DNA from: Ariolimax columbianus
Taxonomy: Eukaryota; Mollusca; Gastropoda; Stylommatophora; Arionidae
NCBI GenBank assembly: GCA_036924085.1
Contig: JAVGWX010000013.1
Coordinates: 40,065,893 to 40,129,892 of the forward strand
Length of the DNA stretch: 64,000 bases
Direction: 5' to 3'
Shown here: piece after piece, positions 43,105 to 54,438 of the stretch
Layout: each line of letters opens with the position of its first letter
How positions within the stretch are numbered: position 1 is the stretch's first letter
Notes under the pieces: generated by a model
What the model was told of the DNA's origin: nothing
The model's database searches: none
What the model saw: the letters and a program-made list of their open reading frames with translations, nothing else
Translations under genes and position numbers: made by a program

Positions 43105-43270
43105 CAAATGAGCCGACAGCTGCTAGCGACTTATATCTGGCTGCCTGCTTCAGTGTCAGCAAACCAGAGCTGACCAAGACCCTTTCCACCTCCAAGTGGC
43201 GGCCCTGGAAACAGGCTGCACTAGTGGAGCCTGGCTGACAGAATATGTGAAAAGGCAAACCCGTTGCTAA
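43105..43270 (+). mobile_element. Family A relative (diverged subfamily), 5' part
   Basis: GAGCCGACAGCTGCTAGCGAC, AGAGCTGACCAAGACCC and GGAAACAGGCTGCACTAG parallel the family A head and middle. Best-preserved member of this subfamily. Confidence 0.7.
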
Positions 43271-43294
43271 AAAACAAAATAATTTCTATAGCAG

Positions 43295-43410
43295 AAATTG
43301 TAGTCAGGGATGAAATGTAAGATCCACCACTATTTAGCAACCGCTTGTGAGAGATATAGTGGTTAGTTACCTTCCTTGCTGCCTTTACTTCCCTATATAT
43401 AAGTCATTTA
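43295..43410 (+). repeat. Family C 5' fragment
   Basis: GTAGTCAGGGATGAAATG and TTACCTTCCTTGCTGCC align with 41820-41915. Confidence 0.55.
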
Positions 43411-43559
43411 CCCACACATATACAAATTGACCAAATTTGCAGCTAGATCAAGTTAAGCTTGCCATGAGAAGTTGTTGAATCCCAAACCCTTGTCATAAAA
43501 AGCGAGTGACCACTCTATTAATCCCACTTTTAAAAAAACCCAGCTCAAATCGGATTTGT

Positions 43560-43692
43560 CGCTGTCAGGCGTCCACTTGAATTTGTTCGAATAAAGCAGC
43601 GTTCATCCTGAAGCTGTCGACACTGCCATAGAGCTTGTCTAGTGTTGCAACTGGTGCTGGCCATATGTGCTTCTCTGGTCCTCGTATGTTGG
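43560..43692 (-). mobile_element. LINE-A copy 7, 133-bp 3' end, antisense
   Basis: On minus it begins at CCCAACATACGAGGACCAG and runs to the 3' end GTGGACGCCTGACAGCG, with no clear GAA tail. The shortest copy in the window. Confidence 0.85.
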
Positions 43693-43851
43693 GCTATTTT
43701 TCAGAAGATTAGCTCTCAAATAATCCCATCCATTTCTTTCTTAAAATTGGCGGTCCGTCTCACACTTTTCCAGTCGCCATACCACTTGATCCTTAATTGG
43801 ACTGGATAGGGCCGTGTTGTCAGACGACTCCTCTCGTGAAACCGACAGACC

Positions 43852-44210
43852 GGGTCAAGATGCTGAGCAGCGCATGAGCTGCAGTGGTCAGCGACCCATA
43901 GCTGAATGCTAGCGCCAGGACCAGCGAAACAGATCTGCCAAGACCCTTCTACACCTCCACGCGGTGATCCTGGATAACAGTTTGCAGCAGGGCAGACTGG
44001 CTAAGGAGAAGGGATCGAAGAGGAAAGGCTAACCCGGTACTCAAAAAATGATTGCTGAAGTCGGATGTGTTGGACCGAAAGGTGCAAATATCGCAGTCAA
44101 GCTGTAAACTACGACACAACGCATTCCGTTCTCTGGACTATATTCTGCTACGTCAGCCCTTATAGGGTTTGGTACCAGGAGATTGAGAACGAACGAAGCC
44201 AAGCCAAGCC
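43852..44210 (+). mobile_element. Family A retroposon, perfect 13-bp TSD, (AAGCC)n tail
   Basis: AAACCGACAGACC at 43839-43851 and 44211-44223 flanks a full-length element: head GTCAAGATGCTGAGCAGCGC, A-box-like GAGCTGCAGTGGTCAGCG, middle CACGCGGTGATCCTGGAT, distal AAGTCGGATGTGTTGGACCG, 3' end GGAGATTGAGAACGAACG and three AAGCC units. Confidence 0.95.
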
Positions 44211-44229
44211 AAACCGACAGACCTGGAAA

Positions 44230-44755
44230 ATACGCGCTACTGGTTGTTTGCCCATTACCAAATGAGCACAGGCCATATGTGACCGATTGCTAATTTGTTG
44301 TGATTTCTCGAACGAACGTTGCATTTAAACACTTGCAGAGTCCCTTTGGCTATATCGGAGCGAGTTGTCGATTATAAATAAATATTATATGTTCTTGCCT
44401 AAACTACTTTCTGCTTCTTGTCTCTGAACCAGTTGGGGAGCATCGCTCCATCCACAAAAAGATTTTTCTTGTGCTATCTTTTGTCCAGGTCATTCGAGCA
44501 TCTCCTTATTGTATAGCTCTGTAGGTTTCTTGTCCGTGTGTTCTTTCTTTGGACTTCCTTTGATTCTTTTTCCCTGGGTCCAGGTGATAGAGAGATTGCC
44601 TGATGATACTAGTTTTAGCCACATATATACAAAGATGGCAGATTTGGTCTTGCATGGAGAAAAAGTAGTACTAAATACTGTTGTCGATTATTGTCAGCTC
44701 TCAAATTTACATATCTGTTTTTCAAAAACGAATTTCAAGCTAACTCAGGCATTTC
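44230..44755. other. No gene recognised
   Basis: Unique sequence; nothing recognised. Confidence 0.45.
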
Positions 44756-44766
44756 GCAAAGCATAC

Positions 44767-45117
44767 TTCTTCTTCTTATTCTTCTTCGTTCGTTCTCAAT
44801 CTCCCGCTATCAATTCCTGAAAAGGGCTTTGCAAGTAGCAGAATGTTGTCCGAAGAACGGAATACGTTGTCTCGTAGTTTATAGCTTGACTGGGATGTTT
44901 GCACCTTTTGGTCCGACACATCCAACCTCAGCAGACGTGTTTGAGTACCGGGCTAGCCTTCCCTCTTCGATCCTATCTTCTTAGCCAGTCTGCTCTGTTG
45001 CAGCCTGTTATCCAGGCATACCCCGTGGAGATGTAGAAGGGTCTTTGCAGCTCTAGCTTGCTTTACCTGAACCTAGAAGTCAGCTATGGGTCGCTGACCG
45101 CTGCAGCTCATGTGCAC
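44767..45117 (-). mobile_element. Family A retroposon, 11-bp TSD
   Basis: GCAAAGCATAC (44756-44766) and GCAATGCATAC (45118-45128) flank an antisense copy whose (TTC)n tail lies at 44767-44785 and whose head (CTGCAGCTCATG) lies near 45110. The outermost head bases are missing. Confidence 0.9.
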
Positions 45118-45217
45118 GCAATGCATACATAAACCGTCAAATAAGGACACATTTTTTACTCAAAAACTTGCCGTTCTTTGTTCAATCTTTTCTCAGTATC
45201 ATACAAATCACGATCTC

Positions 45218-45762
45218 TAATAACGACATTTCTTTCCTTGACATACCTTTTTCTTTCAGACTTCTCTGAACGCCATACAGATTATACTCTTAAATAACGA
45301 CATTTATTCCCTTCATGAATGTACCCCTTTCTTTCAGGCCTCTCTAAATGTCATATATATCATAATATCAAATAACGACATGTCTTCCCTTAATGAATGT
45401 ACCCCTTTCTTTCAGGCCTCTCTAAATGTCATATATATCATAATATCAAATAACGACATGTCTTCCCTTCATGAATGTACCCCTTTCTTTCAGGCCTCTC
45501 TAAATGTCATATATATCATAATATCAAATAACGACATGTCTTCCCTTAATGAATGTACCCCTTTCTTTCAGGCCTCTCTAAATGTCATATATATCATAAT
45601 ATCAAATAACGACATTTATTCCCTTCATGAATGTACCCCTTTCTTTCAGGCCTCTCTAAATGTCATATATATCATAATATCAAATAACGACATGTCTTCC
45701 CTTCATGAATGTACCCCTTTCTTTCAGGCCTCTCTAAATGTCATACAGATCATAATATGAAA
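45218..45762. repeat. 78-bp minisatellite, seven units
   Basis: Unit with AACGACATGTCTTCCCTT, GAATGTACCCCTTTCTTTC and GGCCTCTCTAAATGTCATA. The outer units are diverged, the middle ones nearly identical. The 26-residue repeat frame on plus is an effect of the period. Confidence 0.95.
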
Positions 45763-45769
45763 CAACAAC

Positions 45770-46350
45770 ATGTCTATCTCTCAAAAGCTTCCCGCTCTGT
45801 GTCAGTATTATTTTGTTGGTCGTACAGTTGATTCTCTTAATGGAATCACACTTCTTTGACTATATTTGTAGAAAAAAATATACTAGGTCCAACGTGCTGA
45901 TAAAGTTGTGAAGAAATCCGATATCCGATATGGAAGATAAAGAATGAGAGAACAACCTTCTTCTTTTAACTTTCATAGAAGACGTGTAACCAGATTAATT
46001 GTATTCGATTTCCATCTCCGACCAGGGACCTCATAAGATGCCCATGGCGTGTCTGTTAGTTCAAGCCCGCATATTCGCGCGAGTACACTCGTGGAATTTG
46101 ATTAGACCCTTCAACATGAAATTAGTTTCCAGTTTCAAACGAAGTAATCAGTGGCGTAACGGCTGATGTGGTGAACAAGGCAGCCACGAGGGCTCCAGTA
46201 CTGAGTTGGTCTCGAAAAGTCGGCGTGAAAAAGTGACACGTCTTTGTTTAAAGAATATATGTATCGTGTATTTTTTTTTTTTAAATATCGGTGTTATGAA
46301 GGCGAATAATGTTACTAATCGTTGAAAAGTGTTTTTGTGTGACTCCATAG
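45770..46350. other. No gene recognised
   Basis: Unique sequence; nothing recognised. Confidence 0.45.
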
Positions 46351-46354
46351 AAAT

Positions 46355-46938
46355 ATGCAGGCCACACAAGGAGAACCACGAGATAGTATAGAAAGCGAAC
46401 AGATATGCCAGCTAAATAAACTCTCCGACCACAATAAAATCACGCTCCAGTGGATTCCAGTTCACTGCGGCATACCTGGGAATGAATGGGCGGACAGACT
46501 GGCCTGGGAAGGGAATACAAAAAGAAAAATTCATCCACCCAGTGTCACTGCCAGAGGTCAAGGCAAACATTAAAAAAATATAAACAATAGTTGATAGATA
46601 GAAAAAACAGCAAATACCCACAGGACCCAATCAATAGACTAAATAGGCAACAGTATACCCCAATTTTCCGCCTCAGAACAGGTCATTGCAGACTAAATGC
46701 ACACATGCATAAAATGAAAGCAGCACAGACTGCACAATGCACATGTCAGAGAGGACCTCAGACTCCAGCACACATCCTGCAAACATGTAAACTTCACCAA
46801 GGCTTCCGTGAAAAGACCTAGCCTGAGAAAAGAAACATACAATACAAACTGTGGGGGACCATTGAGGACCTGCGACTGACGTTTCACTTCATGGAGGCAG
46901 CCCATCTGGTGATACTTCACTAAGACAAAAGTAGAAAT
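46355..46938 (+). pseudogene. LINE RNase H and C-terminal relic, split by LINE-A copy 5
   Basis: A different RNase H-bearing LINE. It reads NKITLQWIPVHCGIPGNEWAD (His and last Asp of RNase H), then in other frames IFRLRTGHCRLNAHMHKM and CTCQRGPQTPAHILQTC (C-x-C...H-x3-C), then LRLTFHFMEAAHLV near the C-terminus. The sequence continues after the LINE-A insertion at 47970. Confidence 0.8.
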
Positions 46939-46953
46939 GAAACCTGCGTTACA

Positions 46954-47853
46954 CTAACAACACCAAAACCCATCACTACTGTACGAAAACCTACCTGGAG
47001 ACAGGATATATTTCCAGAGGTGGTAGAAAATATACCAGGTATTGGAAACAAAAACTGCCAGACTGAAAAAGAAAGGAGAGATACTACCCTAAGCTTTATA
47101 TCGAAAAGCTACCCAAGCATGAACTGGACCCATGCATACACCGACGGTTCTGTAACAAACACTACACAGAACGGAGGGGCAGGAGCATTCCTGAACCTAC
47201 CAAATGGCACACAAATAACACTGTCATTCGCTACTGGTAAGTACACAAGCAATTTCAGAGCGGAGGCAGAGGCACTGAGGGCGGCAGTGGAAGAAATGGT
47301 GACACACAAAGAAAATGAAAGCCATATAGTCCTGCTTACAGATGCTCTCGCCTTAGTCACAGCGCTAAAAAGCCAGAAAAACACTGAGCTTAATGACTTA
47401 AGAGCAGCACTCTGCAAACTGTGCCAGCAGTCCGCACCAAAAAGGGTTGTGGTACAGTGGGTCCCATCACACTGCAACATCCAAGGCAACGAGGAGGCAG
47501 ACAGACTGGCAAAAGAAGGTGCAAGACTACAACAAACAGATACTAGTATGACGAACGAAGAGTCAAAACGGCTCATCAAAGCCAGATACATGACCAAATG
47601 GGAAACCGAACATACTGGTTACACCAAAAACGATGCCTATTACCAGTTGAACAGAAGAGAGCAGGTCGTTGTCTTCAGATTTCGCACTGGCCACAATAGA
47701 CTGAGGTACCACCTATTCAACAAATTAAAGATAGGTGGTACCGACGAATGCCCGTGCGGTACCGGTAAAATGACCGCTGAACATCTGCTGCAGAACTGCC
47801 CGACATACGAGGATCAGAGAGAACAGATGTGGCCATCACCAGTGGAACTGTAA
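46954..47853 (+). pseudogene. LINE-A copy 5: complete RNase H domain and C-terminal domain
   Basis: Open from the truncation point to a TAA at 47851-47853, about 300 codons. All RNase H motifs are present: YTDGSVT (first Asp, about 47138), FRAEAEALRAAVEEM (Glu), LLTDALALVTAL (second Asp) and WVPSHCNIQGNEEADRLAK (His, last Asp). The C-terminal Cys/His part is CPCGTGK...EHLLQNC. Relative to copy 1, a CAA codon is TAA here, removing about 30 C-terminal residues. No own promoter or start is expected, because the 5' part and the reverse transcriptase were never copied. It is the best single view of this domain in the window. Confidence 0.9.
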
Positions 47854-47954
47854 GACAAGCTCTATGGCAGTGTCGACAGCCTCAGGATGACCGCCGCTTT
47901 TTTCGAAAAAATAATGGTTACTGTCTGACTGCGTACGAAGAAGAAGAAGAAGAA
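46954..47954 (+). mobile_element. LINE-A copy 5, about 1 kb, perfect 15-bp TSD
   Basis: GAAACCTGCGTTACA at 46939-46953 and 47955-47969 flanks a 5'-truncated LINE-A. It begins at CTAACAACACCAAAACCC in the linker before RNase H and ends with GTTACTGTCTGACTGCG and about eight GAA repeats. The insertion sits in the older LINE relic at 46355-46938. Confidence 0.98.
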
Positions 47955-48049
47955 GAAACCTGCGTTACAACCTAAAATTCTTCACCAACGAAGAGACAAG
48001 ACATGAATTCGTATGTGCTTTCCAGCTAAATACCTGATTTATGTGCGCA

Positions 48050-48540
48050 TATCTCTTTTAGGAAAGCGTGGCCCCGTCAATGTTCCTGACACATTTATCT
48101 GGTAACACAAAAGGAGTTTGCCTTCACACCAGGTCGGATGATCAACGCCCGGGACTTGATTTTACTGAGGATAGTGTAGTTGTAACTATCAGCCAGCAGG
48201 AGCTTCAAAGTTTGATGGGCCGATTCTCCGGGTCTTGCAAAGATATTGGTCTCACAGTAGCTCTCAGCAAGACAAATGTGCTGGGACAGGAAGCAGACGC
48301 ACGTTCAACCCTTAATATCGATCATTATGAACTGGCAGTTCAATTCACATAACTGGGATTCTCCATCAACAAGATCTCTTTAGACCCACACATTTTACAA
48401 AACTAATGCACAACTAGAATACCTCACAATGGGTGTTTGGAAAAACCAGAAACTAACAATTGTTACACATCTCAATTTATAATGCAAGTATCCTCAGCAC
48501 ACTCCTTCATGGTAGCGAGAATTGGATAACATAGCCAAAC
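48050..48540 (+). pseudogene. LINE relic, region after the reverse-transcriptase core
   Basis: VTISQQELQSLMGRFSGSCKD, IGLTVALSKTNVLGQ, YELAVQFT.LGFSI and, in a shifted frame, NASILSTLLHGSENWIT then EHSLNTV. This is the usual order of an RNase H-less LINE after motif C. The frame runs into the 29-bp array at 48541. Confidence 0.8.
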
Positions 48541-49145
48541 ATGAGCACAGTCTCAACACCGTATGTACATTCTCGCACCGGTCTTCCAAGTATGTACACT
48601 CTCGCACCAGTCTCTCAAGTATGTACACTCTCGGACCGGTCTGCCAAATATGTACACTCTAAAACCGGTCTACCAAGCATATACACTATCGCACCGATCT
48701 GCCAAGTATGTACACTCTCGCACCAGTCTGCCAAGCATGTACACTATCGCACCGGTCTCCCAAGTATCTACACTCTCGCACCGGTCTGCCACTCTCGCAT
48801 CGGTCTCCCAAGTATGTACACTCTTGCACCGGTCTCCCAAGCATGTACACTCTCGCACCGGTCTCCCAAGCATGTACACTCTCGCACCGGTCTCCCAAGC
48901 ATGTACACTATCGCACCGGTCTTCCAAGCATGTACACTCTCGCACCGGTCTCCAAAGCATGTACACTCTCGCACCGGTCTCTTAAGCATGTACACTCTCG
49001 CACTGGTCTCCCAAGCATGTACACTCTCGCACCGTTCTCCCAAGCATGCACACTCTCGCACCGATCTCTCAAGCATGTACACCCTCGCACCTGTCTCCCA
49101 ATTATGCATACTCTCGCACCGGTCTTCCAAGCATGTACACTTTCA
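48541..49145. repeat. 29-bp minisatellite, about 20 units
   Basis: Unit CTCGCACCGGTCTCCCAAGC plus ATGTACACT; one unit near 48780 is shortened. The array sits in the LINE relic, between EHSLNTV at its left and DDRIPYNIFYEQV at about 49195-49235 at its right. Three staggered frames stay open, which fits a 29-bp period without stop codons. Confidence 0.95.
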
Positions 49146-49270
49146 TTAGGCAGTGAAAACAACCATGTGAACTGGCAATGTCCACCGCATAGAAGATGAT
49201 CGCATTCCCTACAATATTTTCTACGAACAAGTTACGGATCATAAGAGAACAGTCAGCTGACATCAGCTGA
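49146..49270 (+). pseudogene. LINE relic, continuation right of the array
   Basis: RIEDDRIPYNIFYEQVTDHK fits the W.DRIPN..V...... stretch that follows the CLRRI region in related LINEs. Confidence 0.5.
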
Positions 49271-49924
49271 CCCCCTGACCCCATTAACAATCTGCGGTCT
49301 CCCGCAATGAAGCCTCTACTACGTCATCCCTGAAAGCAGTGTCGACTTTAGGTGTAAATTTACACGTTTGCATGTACCATACTGCTTTATTGATGTGAAA
49401 TATGGAAAACGGTTACACGCATTTATCACAAGCAGCGACAGAATTGTGATTCCCTAGTTAAATACTAGATTTATAATAGTCATCTATACAATCAAATAAA
49501 ATGCATTTAAATAGACAATACTAATTAAAAAATAGCTACTAAATGATACATCACGATACGAGGCATCGGTCAATAGACAAATGCTACCAGAAGGATGTTA
49601 TGTTATTGTCTGTCCATCTGTTTTTCAGTCAGTGTGTCTATCTATCTATCTAAGAGTTATTGTATGGACCCATCTTAAAATGTATGCATCTAGACGTATG
49701 TCTGTCTTCCAGACGATCGATTTACTGGTCTGGCAATCTGTACTTTCAATCATGCAAGCATCAATCCAACCTCTATTATCTACAAATCTACAACCAACGT
49801 ATTCCAAAATGCATCCACCAACTTACCTACCTAGCTATCCACTAGTCCATGCAACAACCGATCCAATAAACCATCTACCAACCATTCACCAACCCCTAAA
49901 AATATCAATCTAACCGACTAATCA
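49271..49924. other. No gene recognised
   Basis: Unique sequence with a short (ATCT)n near 49636-49652. The stretch from about 49780 grades into the following array. Confidence 0.4.
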
Positions 49925-51480
49925 ACAAACCTTTCAACCAAGCCATCTACCAAGCCATCCACCAATCCATCCAGTAAACCTACTGTCAACCCAACCGAAA
50001 AAAACCTTTCACCAACTCATCCACAAAACTATTTACCAACCTATTCATGAAAAGATCCAGCAACCTATCCATCCGCACAACCACACAAGTAACATTAAAG
50101 CTGAACAGCAACACATCTACTAACATGTCAGACAACATATACAATAGCTTCCACCAACCCGTCCACCTTCTCGTTCACAAACGTATCCAATAACTCATCC
50201 ACACACCTATCCAAAAATGTATCCACTCAAATATCTACTAACCCATCCAAAAAATTATTCATCCACTATCCATCTCCCAAGAGATACACCAACCAAACCA
50301 CCAGCACATACACACACACAACTATTCTCTAACCTATCCAAATATATCCACATAAACACAATCTAATAGAGTATCTTTCAACCAAATGTACAAACCCATC
50401 CACCAAACCATACACCAACCCATCCACCAAACCAGCCACCAAACCATCCACCAACCCATCAATAAATTCAGTCACAAACACATTCAGCTACCTATCAACC
50501 AGAACATCCACAAAACAATGCACCAAAACATCCACGATTCTATCATCCAACCCATCCACCAACTCATCCACCAACGTACTTTCACCAACCCATCGACCAA
50601 CCCACCAACCAACTCATTCACCAGTCCATCCACCAACCCATCGACCAATCCACCAACCAACTCATCCACCAAACCATCCACCAACCCACAAACCAACTCA
50701 TCCACCAAACCATCCACCAACCCATCGACCAACCCACAAACCAAACCATCCACCAACCCATCGACCAACCCACAAACCAACTCATCCACCAAACCATCCA
50801 CCAACCCATCGACCAACCCACCAACTAACTTATTCACCAAACCATCTATCACTCTCTCCCCCACTTCTCCCTACCAACACATGCACTAATCTATCAAACA
50901 ACCCATCCACCAACCCATCCACCAACCTTTACACCAAACCAAACATTAACATATCCACAAACCGACCAACCAACAAATCGATAAACACATCCACCATGCC
51001 ATCTTTCAGCGCATCCACCAGAACATCCATAAACATTTCATTCAAACCATCCACAAAGCCATTGACCAATATATCCATCAATCTACCAAATAACCCATCT
51101 ACAAACACGTCCACCAACAAACGCCAAACAACCATCCATTATCTCGTCCAACACACTATACACCATCCCATCCAACAACACATCCACCAAGTAGTCCACT
51201 AAGCTAATAACCGACCCATCAACCAACCCATCCAGCAAGCAACATATCCACCAACTCATCCACCCATGCATTCACTAAGAAGTCCACCAACACATCTACC
51301 AATCTTTTCACAGAAACATCCACATCCACTATCGCCCAAACTCATTAACCCGCCCATCGATTAACCCATCCAATAACGCATCCACCAACGTATCCAGAAT
51401 TACATCCACCAGCCCATCGATTAACCCATCCAATAACGCATCCACCAACGTATCCAGGATTACATCCACCAGCACATCCA
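49925..51480. repeat. CCAA/CATC low-complexity array, most regular at 50380-50860
   Basis: A drifting repeat of ACCAACCCATCC and variants (CCAACTCATCCACCAAACC). At 51357-51480 a 60-bp block with CCCATCGATTAACCCATCC occurs twice. Both strands have long open frames of Pro-Thr-Asn-Ser or Val-Asp-Gly-Leu composition, which carry no gene signal. Confidence 0.9.
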
Positions 51481-51499
51481 TACACATGTCCGACAAATC

Positions 51500-51830
51500 T
51501 CTCTTCTTCTTCTTCTTCTTCTTCTTCTTCTTCCACTTTTGCGAAAGTCCTGAACAAAAATGTTTTATTACTTTGTATTGTAGTTTACAGCAAGGCTGCA
51601 ATATATGCGCCTTTTGACCTAACACATCCGCCGTCATCACGTATTTTTGAAACGAGATTCGCTTTCTATTTTCGAATCATGTTCTGTCTGCCAGGCTATA
51701 CCGGTACATTTTGTTTCCAAGGCCACCACTTTGATGCAGAATACCGCTTTGAGCATGTCCGATTTGTTAACCTTGAAGCAAGCAGCTAGCTATGGGTCGA
51801 TGTCTGCTAACAGTTCTTTCACTGATGAAT
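51500..51830 (-). mobile_element. Family A retroposon, antisense, decayed
   Basis: A (TTC)n tail at 51503-51535 is followed by TAGTTTACAGCAAGGCTGC, TTTGACCTAACACATCCG, and parts of the diverged subfamily up to CTAGCTATGGGTCGATGTC near 51800. The array to its left ends about where the tail begins. Confidence 0.7.
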
Positions 51831-51934
51831 CTTCGGCCCTGATTCATCTCTCCATCCGTTCAAGCTGGAAAAAACCGTTTTTGTTGGTGTGTCTTTATTA
51901 TATCCCTTTGTATGAATCAGCCATGCAACAGTAT

Positions 51935-52575
51935 AACTGGCCACGGGATTAATGCCACCTTGCAATGGATTCTTAGACTTTGCAGGCTACCAGGAAACGT
52001 GATGGCTGACATATTGTCAAAAACAGGAGCCTCCAAACAACAATTGGTTGGACCCTGCAGTAACACACTGTAACAAGAATTATTAAGAAGAAAACCAGGG
52101 AAATTTGGATGAATAGGTGGGCGACGGGAACAACGAGTCGCAGTGTATATATCAAAATGTCACATCCAAAATATAATGATGACATAAATATGCTACACTG
52201 AAGAGATCAAAGACTTATATTCAGTTCCGAGCAGGATACGCCAATATCCACTTGAACCGCATCAATCCCCAGCACAGCCACTTGAACCGCATCAATCCCC
52301 AGCACAGCCACTTGAACCGCATCAATCCCCAGCACAGCCACTTGAACCGCATCAATCCCCATCACTTGCCCTCGTGCAGACATTGCTCTCACCCTAATGA
52401 AACAATTAGACGCCAGCTTAATGAGTGCAAGGAGGTTGCATACATACGGAAAAGATTTTTACAAACACTGCCAACAATTGCCAACACACTGTACGGAGCA
52501 GTGAACCAATTGAAGAAGACATGTATCTGTATAAGAATGACACTGGGCTGCCAAGAGTGGTCTTGCTCAGCAGCA
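51935..52575 (+). pseudogene. LINE-B-type relic with local repeat expansion
   Basis: ATLQWILRLCRLPGNVMADIL (RNase H end, about 51955-52015), then DQRLIFSSEQDTPISTYL, the fourfold HLNRINPQHS repeat, CRHCSHPNETIRRQLNEC (family form has HHL before the last Cys) and FLQTLPTIANTLYGAVNQL. It ends in a (CAA)n tail at about 52580-52600. Confidence 0.8.
52249..52368. repeat. 30-bp repeat inside the LINE frame, four units
   Basis: CACTTGAACCGCATCAATCC plus CCAGCACAGC occurs four times, the last unit diverging. The single-copy counterpart in LINE-B at 16705-16740 reads HLIRIQPKHT. Confidence 0.95.
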
Positions 52576-52599
52576 ACGGGATAACAACAACAACAACAT

Positions 52600-52945
52600 C
52601 AAGCACACCAAAGACAAAAAAGCAACAGCAAAATAATAATAATAAGAAGAAGAAGAAAAAAAATCAGATAAGAAAAAGAAGGAAAATAAATACCAGAATA
52701 ATAATAATAATAAGAAGAAGAAAACGATGTAGAAGTCGAAGAAGAAGAAAAAGAAGAAGAAGAAGAAGAAGAAGAAGAAGAAGAAGAAGAAATGAATAAA
52801 CAGATAGATTGAATAATAAAAATAGCAATAATAATACAAATAATAATGATAAGAAGAAAAACAAGAAGAAGAAAAATAATAATAATAAGAAGAAAACGAT
52901 GTAGAAGTCGAAGAAGAAGAAGAAGTAGAAGAAGAAGATCAACCT
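52600..52945. repeat. (AAG)n/(AAT)n compound microsatellite
   Basis: Purine-rich triplet repeats; the block AATAATAAGAAGAAGAAAACG followed by GATGTAGAAGTCGAAGAAG occurs at about 52705-52745 and again at 52880-52920, so part of the region is itself duplicated. Confidence 0.9.
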
Positions 52946-52949
52946 TTCT

Positions 52950-53194
52950 AGTGCGTCCAACCCTTCTCCAAAAAAAAACAAGCTGAACACTTGTGATCTC
53001 ATATTTTATATTTCTCAACTTTCAAACAAGTTTTTAAATAACATTTGAAACTGTTTGCATGTAAACTTATCGTTATTTGGTGCAAACTGATAACTGCTTC
53101 TGAACTTTAACCCGCACAGGCGTCAGCAAGTGCGGCTGATTTTCTCATTCCATTTGTCACGTGATTTCAGATTGGGCTGTACTGTAAAATTGCA
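52950..53194. other. No gene recognised
   Basis: Unique sequence; nothing recognised. Confidence 0.4.
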
Positions 53195-53350
53195 CCGTAC
53201 ATAAATTTAACTTGCTGGAAATTAACTTAACCGAATTTAACTTGCAGGTAATTGAATTAACAGAACTTAGCTTACACGAAATTAACTCAACGTAATTTAA
53301 CTTAACGAATATTAACTGACGTGAACATAATTTAAACGAAATTTAGTTAA
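53195..53350. repeat. Degenerate AATTTAACTT repeat
   Basis: ATTTAACTT, GAAATTAACT and close variants recur every 15-20 bp. Similar in wording to 54890-55045 and to LINE-C tails in antisense. Confidence 0.7.
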
Positions 53351-53394
53351 GGGAAATCGATATATGTGAGTTAACGTATGTGCAATTTGTCTTA

Positions 53395-53810
53395 ATCCTT
53401 CTTCTTTTTCCTTTTTTTTTTGTTGTTGTCATTTTTGTGCTTTTCAGCGTCAGGTTTTGAAGAGGTTTCTTTGACGGAACGTAGGGCAATTGGTCGTACA
53501 TTGGAAGTTTCACTGTTTCTGTTATCTCTGCTGTCCATCTGTTGCGGTTCGGACCTTGTCTTTGTATCCGTTGTATCTTCATGGCAAAGTTTTCTGAGAG
53601 ATACTACTATCTGAAGTCTGGCGTGTCACGTGGCCGAACAATTGGTTTGTTGTCTCGCAATAAGGTCTAACACTGGTGGTGTACCTTCATGTCTCCTTAT
53701 ATCTTCGTTTCTGATTCTATCCATTCTTGTAACTCCAAGCATTCTGCCCAGCCATTTCATCTCTGTTGTTACGATGCGCCTTTTATCGTTGTTTGTGAAA
53801 TAACACAATG
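53395..53810 (-). pseudogene. LINE relic, C-terminal part
   Basis: On minus: NDKRRIVTTEMKWLGRMLGV, TRMDRIRNEDIRR (53690-53790), a decayed QLFGHVTRQ (about 53625) and RIQRQGPNRNRW further on. This is the standard ending of RNase H-less LINEs. Confidence 0.8.
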
Positions 53811-54230
53811 TGGGTAGGAATACTGTGTTTGCGCATTATTCTTACTCAATATTAACCGCAAAATGGTGTCAAATATGGTGAGAGATGGGTGGAGATCAAA
53901 GAAGAACTTGCGACAAGGCATACTATGCCATTCTCTGTGTTGAGTCCTGCGCATATTACGACAGTGTGTCCAGGTGTAGATCGAACTTGAACAAATTGGG
54001 GATATGCGGACGACGATGTTAGTGAATGTTGGGCCATCCAAGACCCCAAATATCTGTATAACTTTCCAAGAAGCAAGAACCATGTACTATGGCGTATCTT
54101 ATGGCGACAAATAAAAGAGCTTCCTTGGAAGTTGATTTCTGGTATAATATATATTGAGAGATTGCCGGACACGAAATATAAGTAGTTGATTCAAGTTTGT
54201 CATAAACAAAACTTACACCTCAGAGCCTAG
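53811..54230. other. No gene recognised
   Basis: Open frames cross here on both strands but no domain is recognisable. Confidence 0.4.
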
Positions 54231-54390
54231 TGTTATCGGGGTCCGAGCTGGAAACAACGAATATTACCACTGGGTCTTTGTGTATGACAAGGACAAGAAT
54301 CGTTACCCTGCCTCACAGAGAGCATGTCGTAAGAGGCGACTAACTGTGTGACATGGCATAACACAGGCCATGGTTAGGTGGCTTGTTTAG

Positions 54391-54438
54391 GGCAGCATAG
54401 ATGGCGCCTACCAGGCTGCAGGTCTACTTTGCTCTGGT
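54391..54438 (+). repeat. Short block shared with 19509-19557
   Basis: GGCAGCATAGATGGCGCC and CAGGCTGCAGGTCTACTTTG; see the minus-strand partner at 19509. Confidence 0.5.

Noticed and set aside
50386..50889. Pro/Thr/Ser/Asn-rich mucin-like frame
   Set aside because: Simple-sequence CCAA/CATC array; the opposite strand is also open and no signal peptide or unique domain is present.
52567..53018. Poly-Phe/Leu membrane-protein-like frames
   Set aside because: Antisense reading of the AAG/AAT microsatellite.
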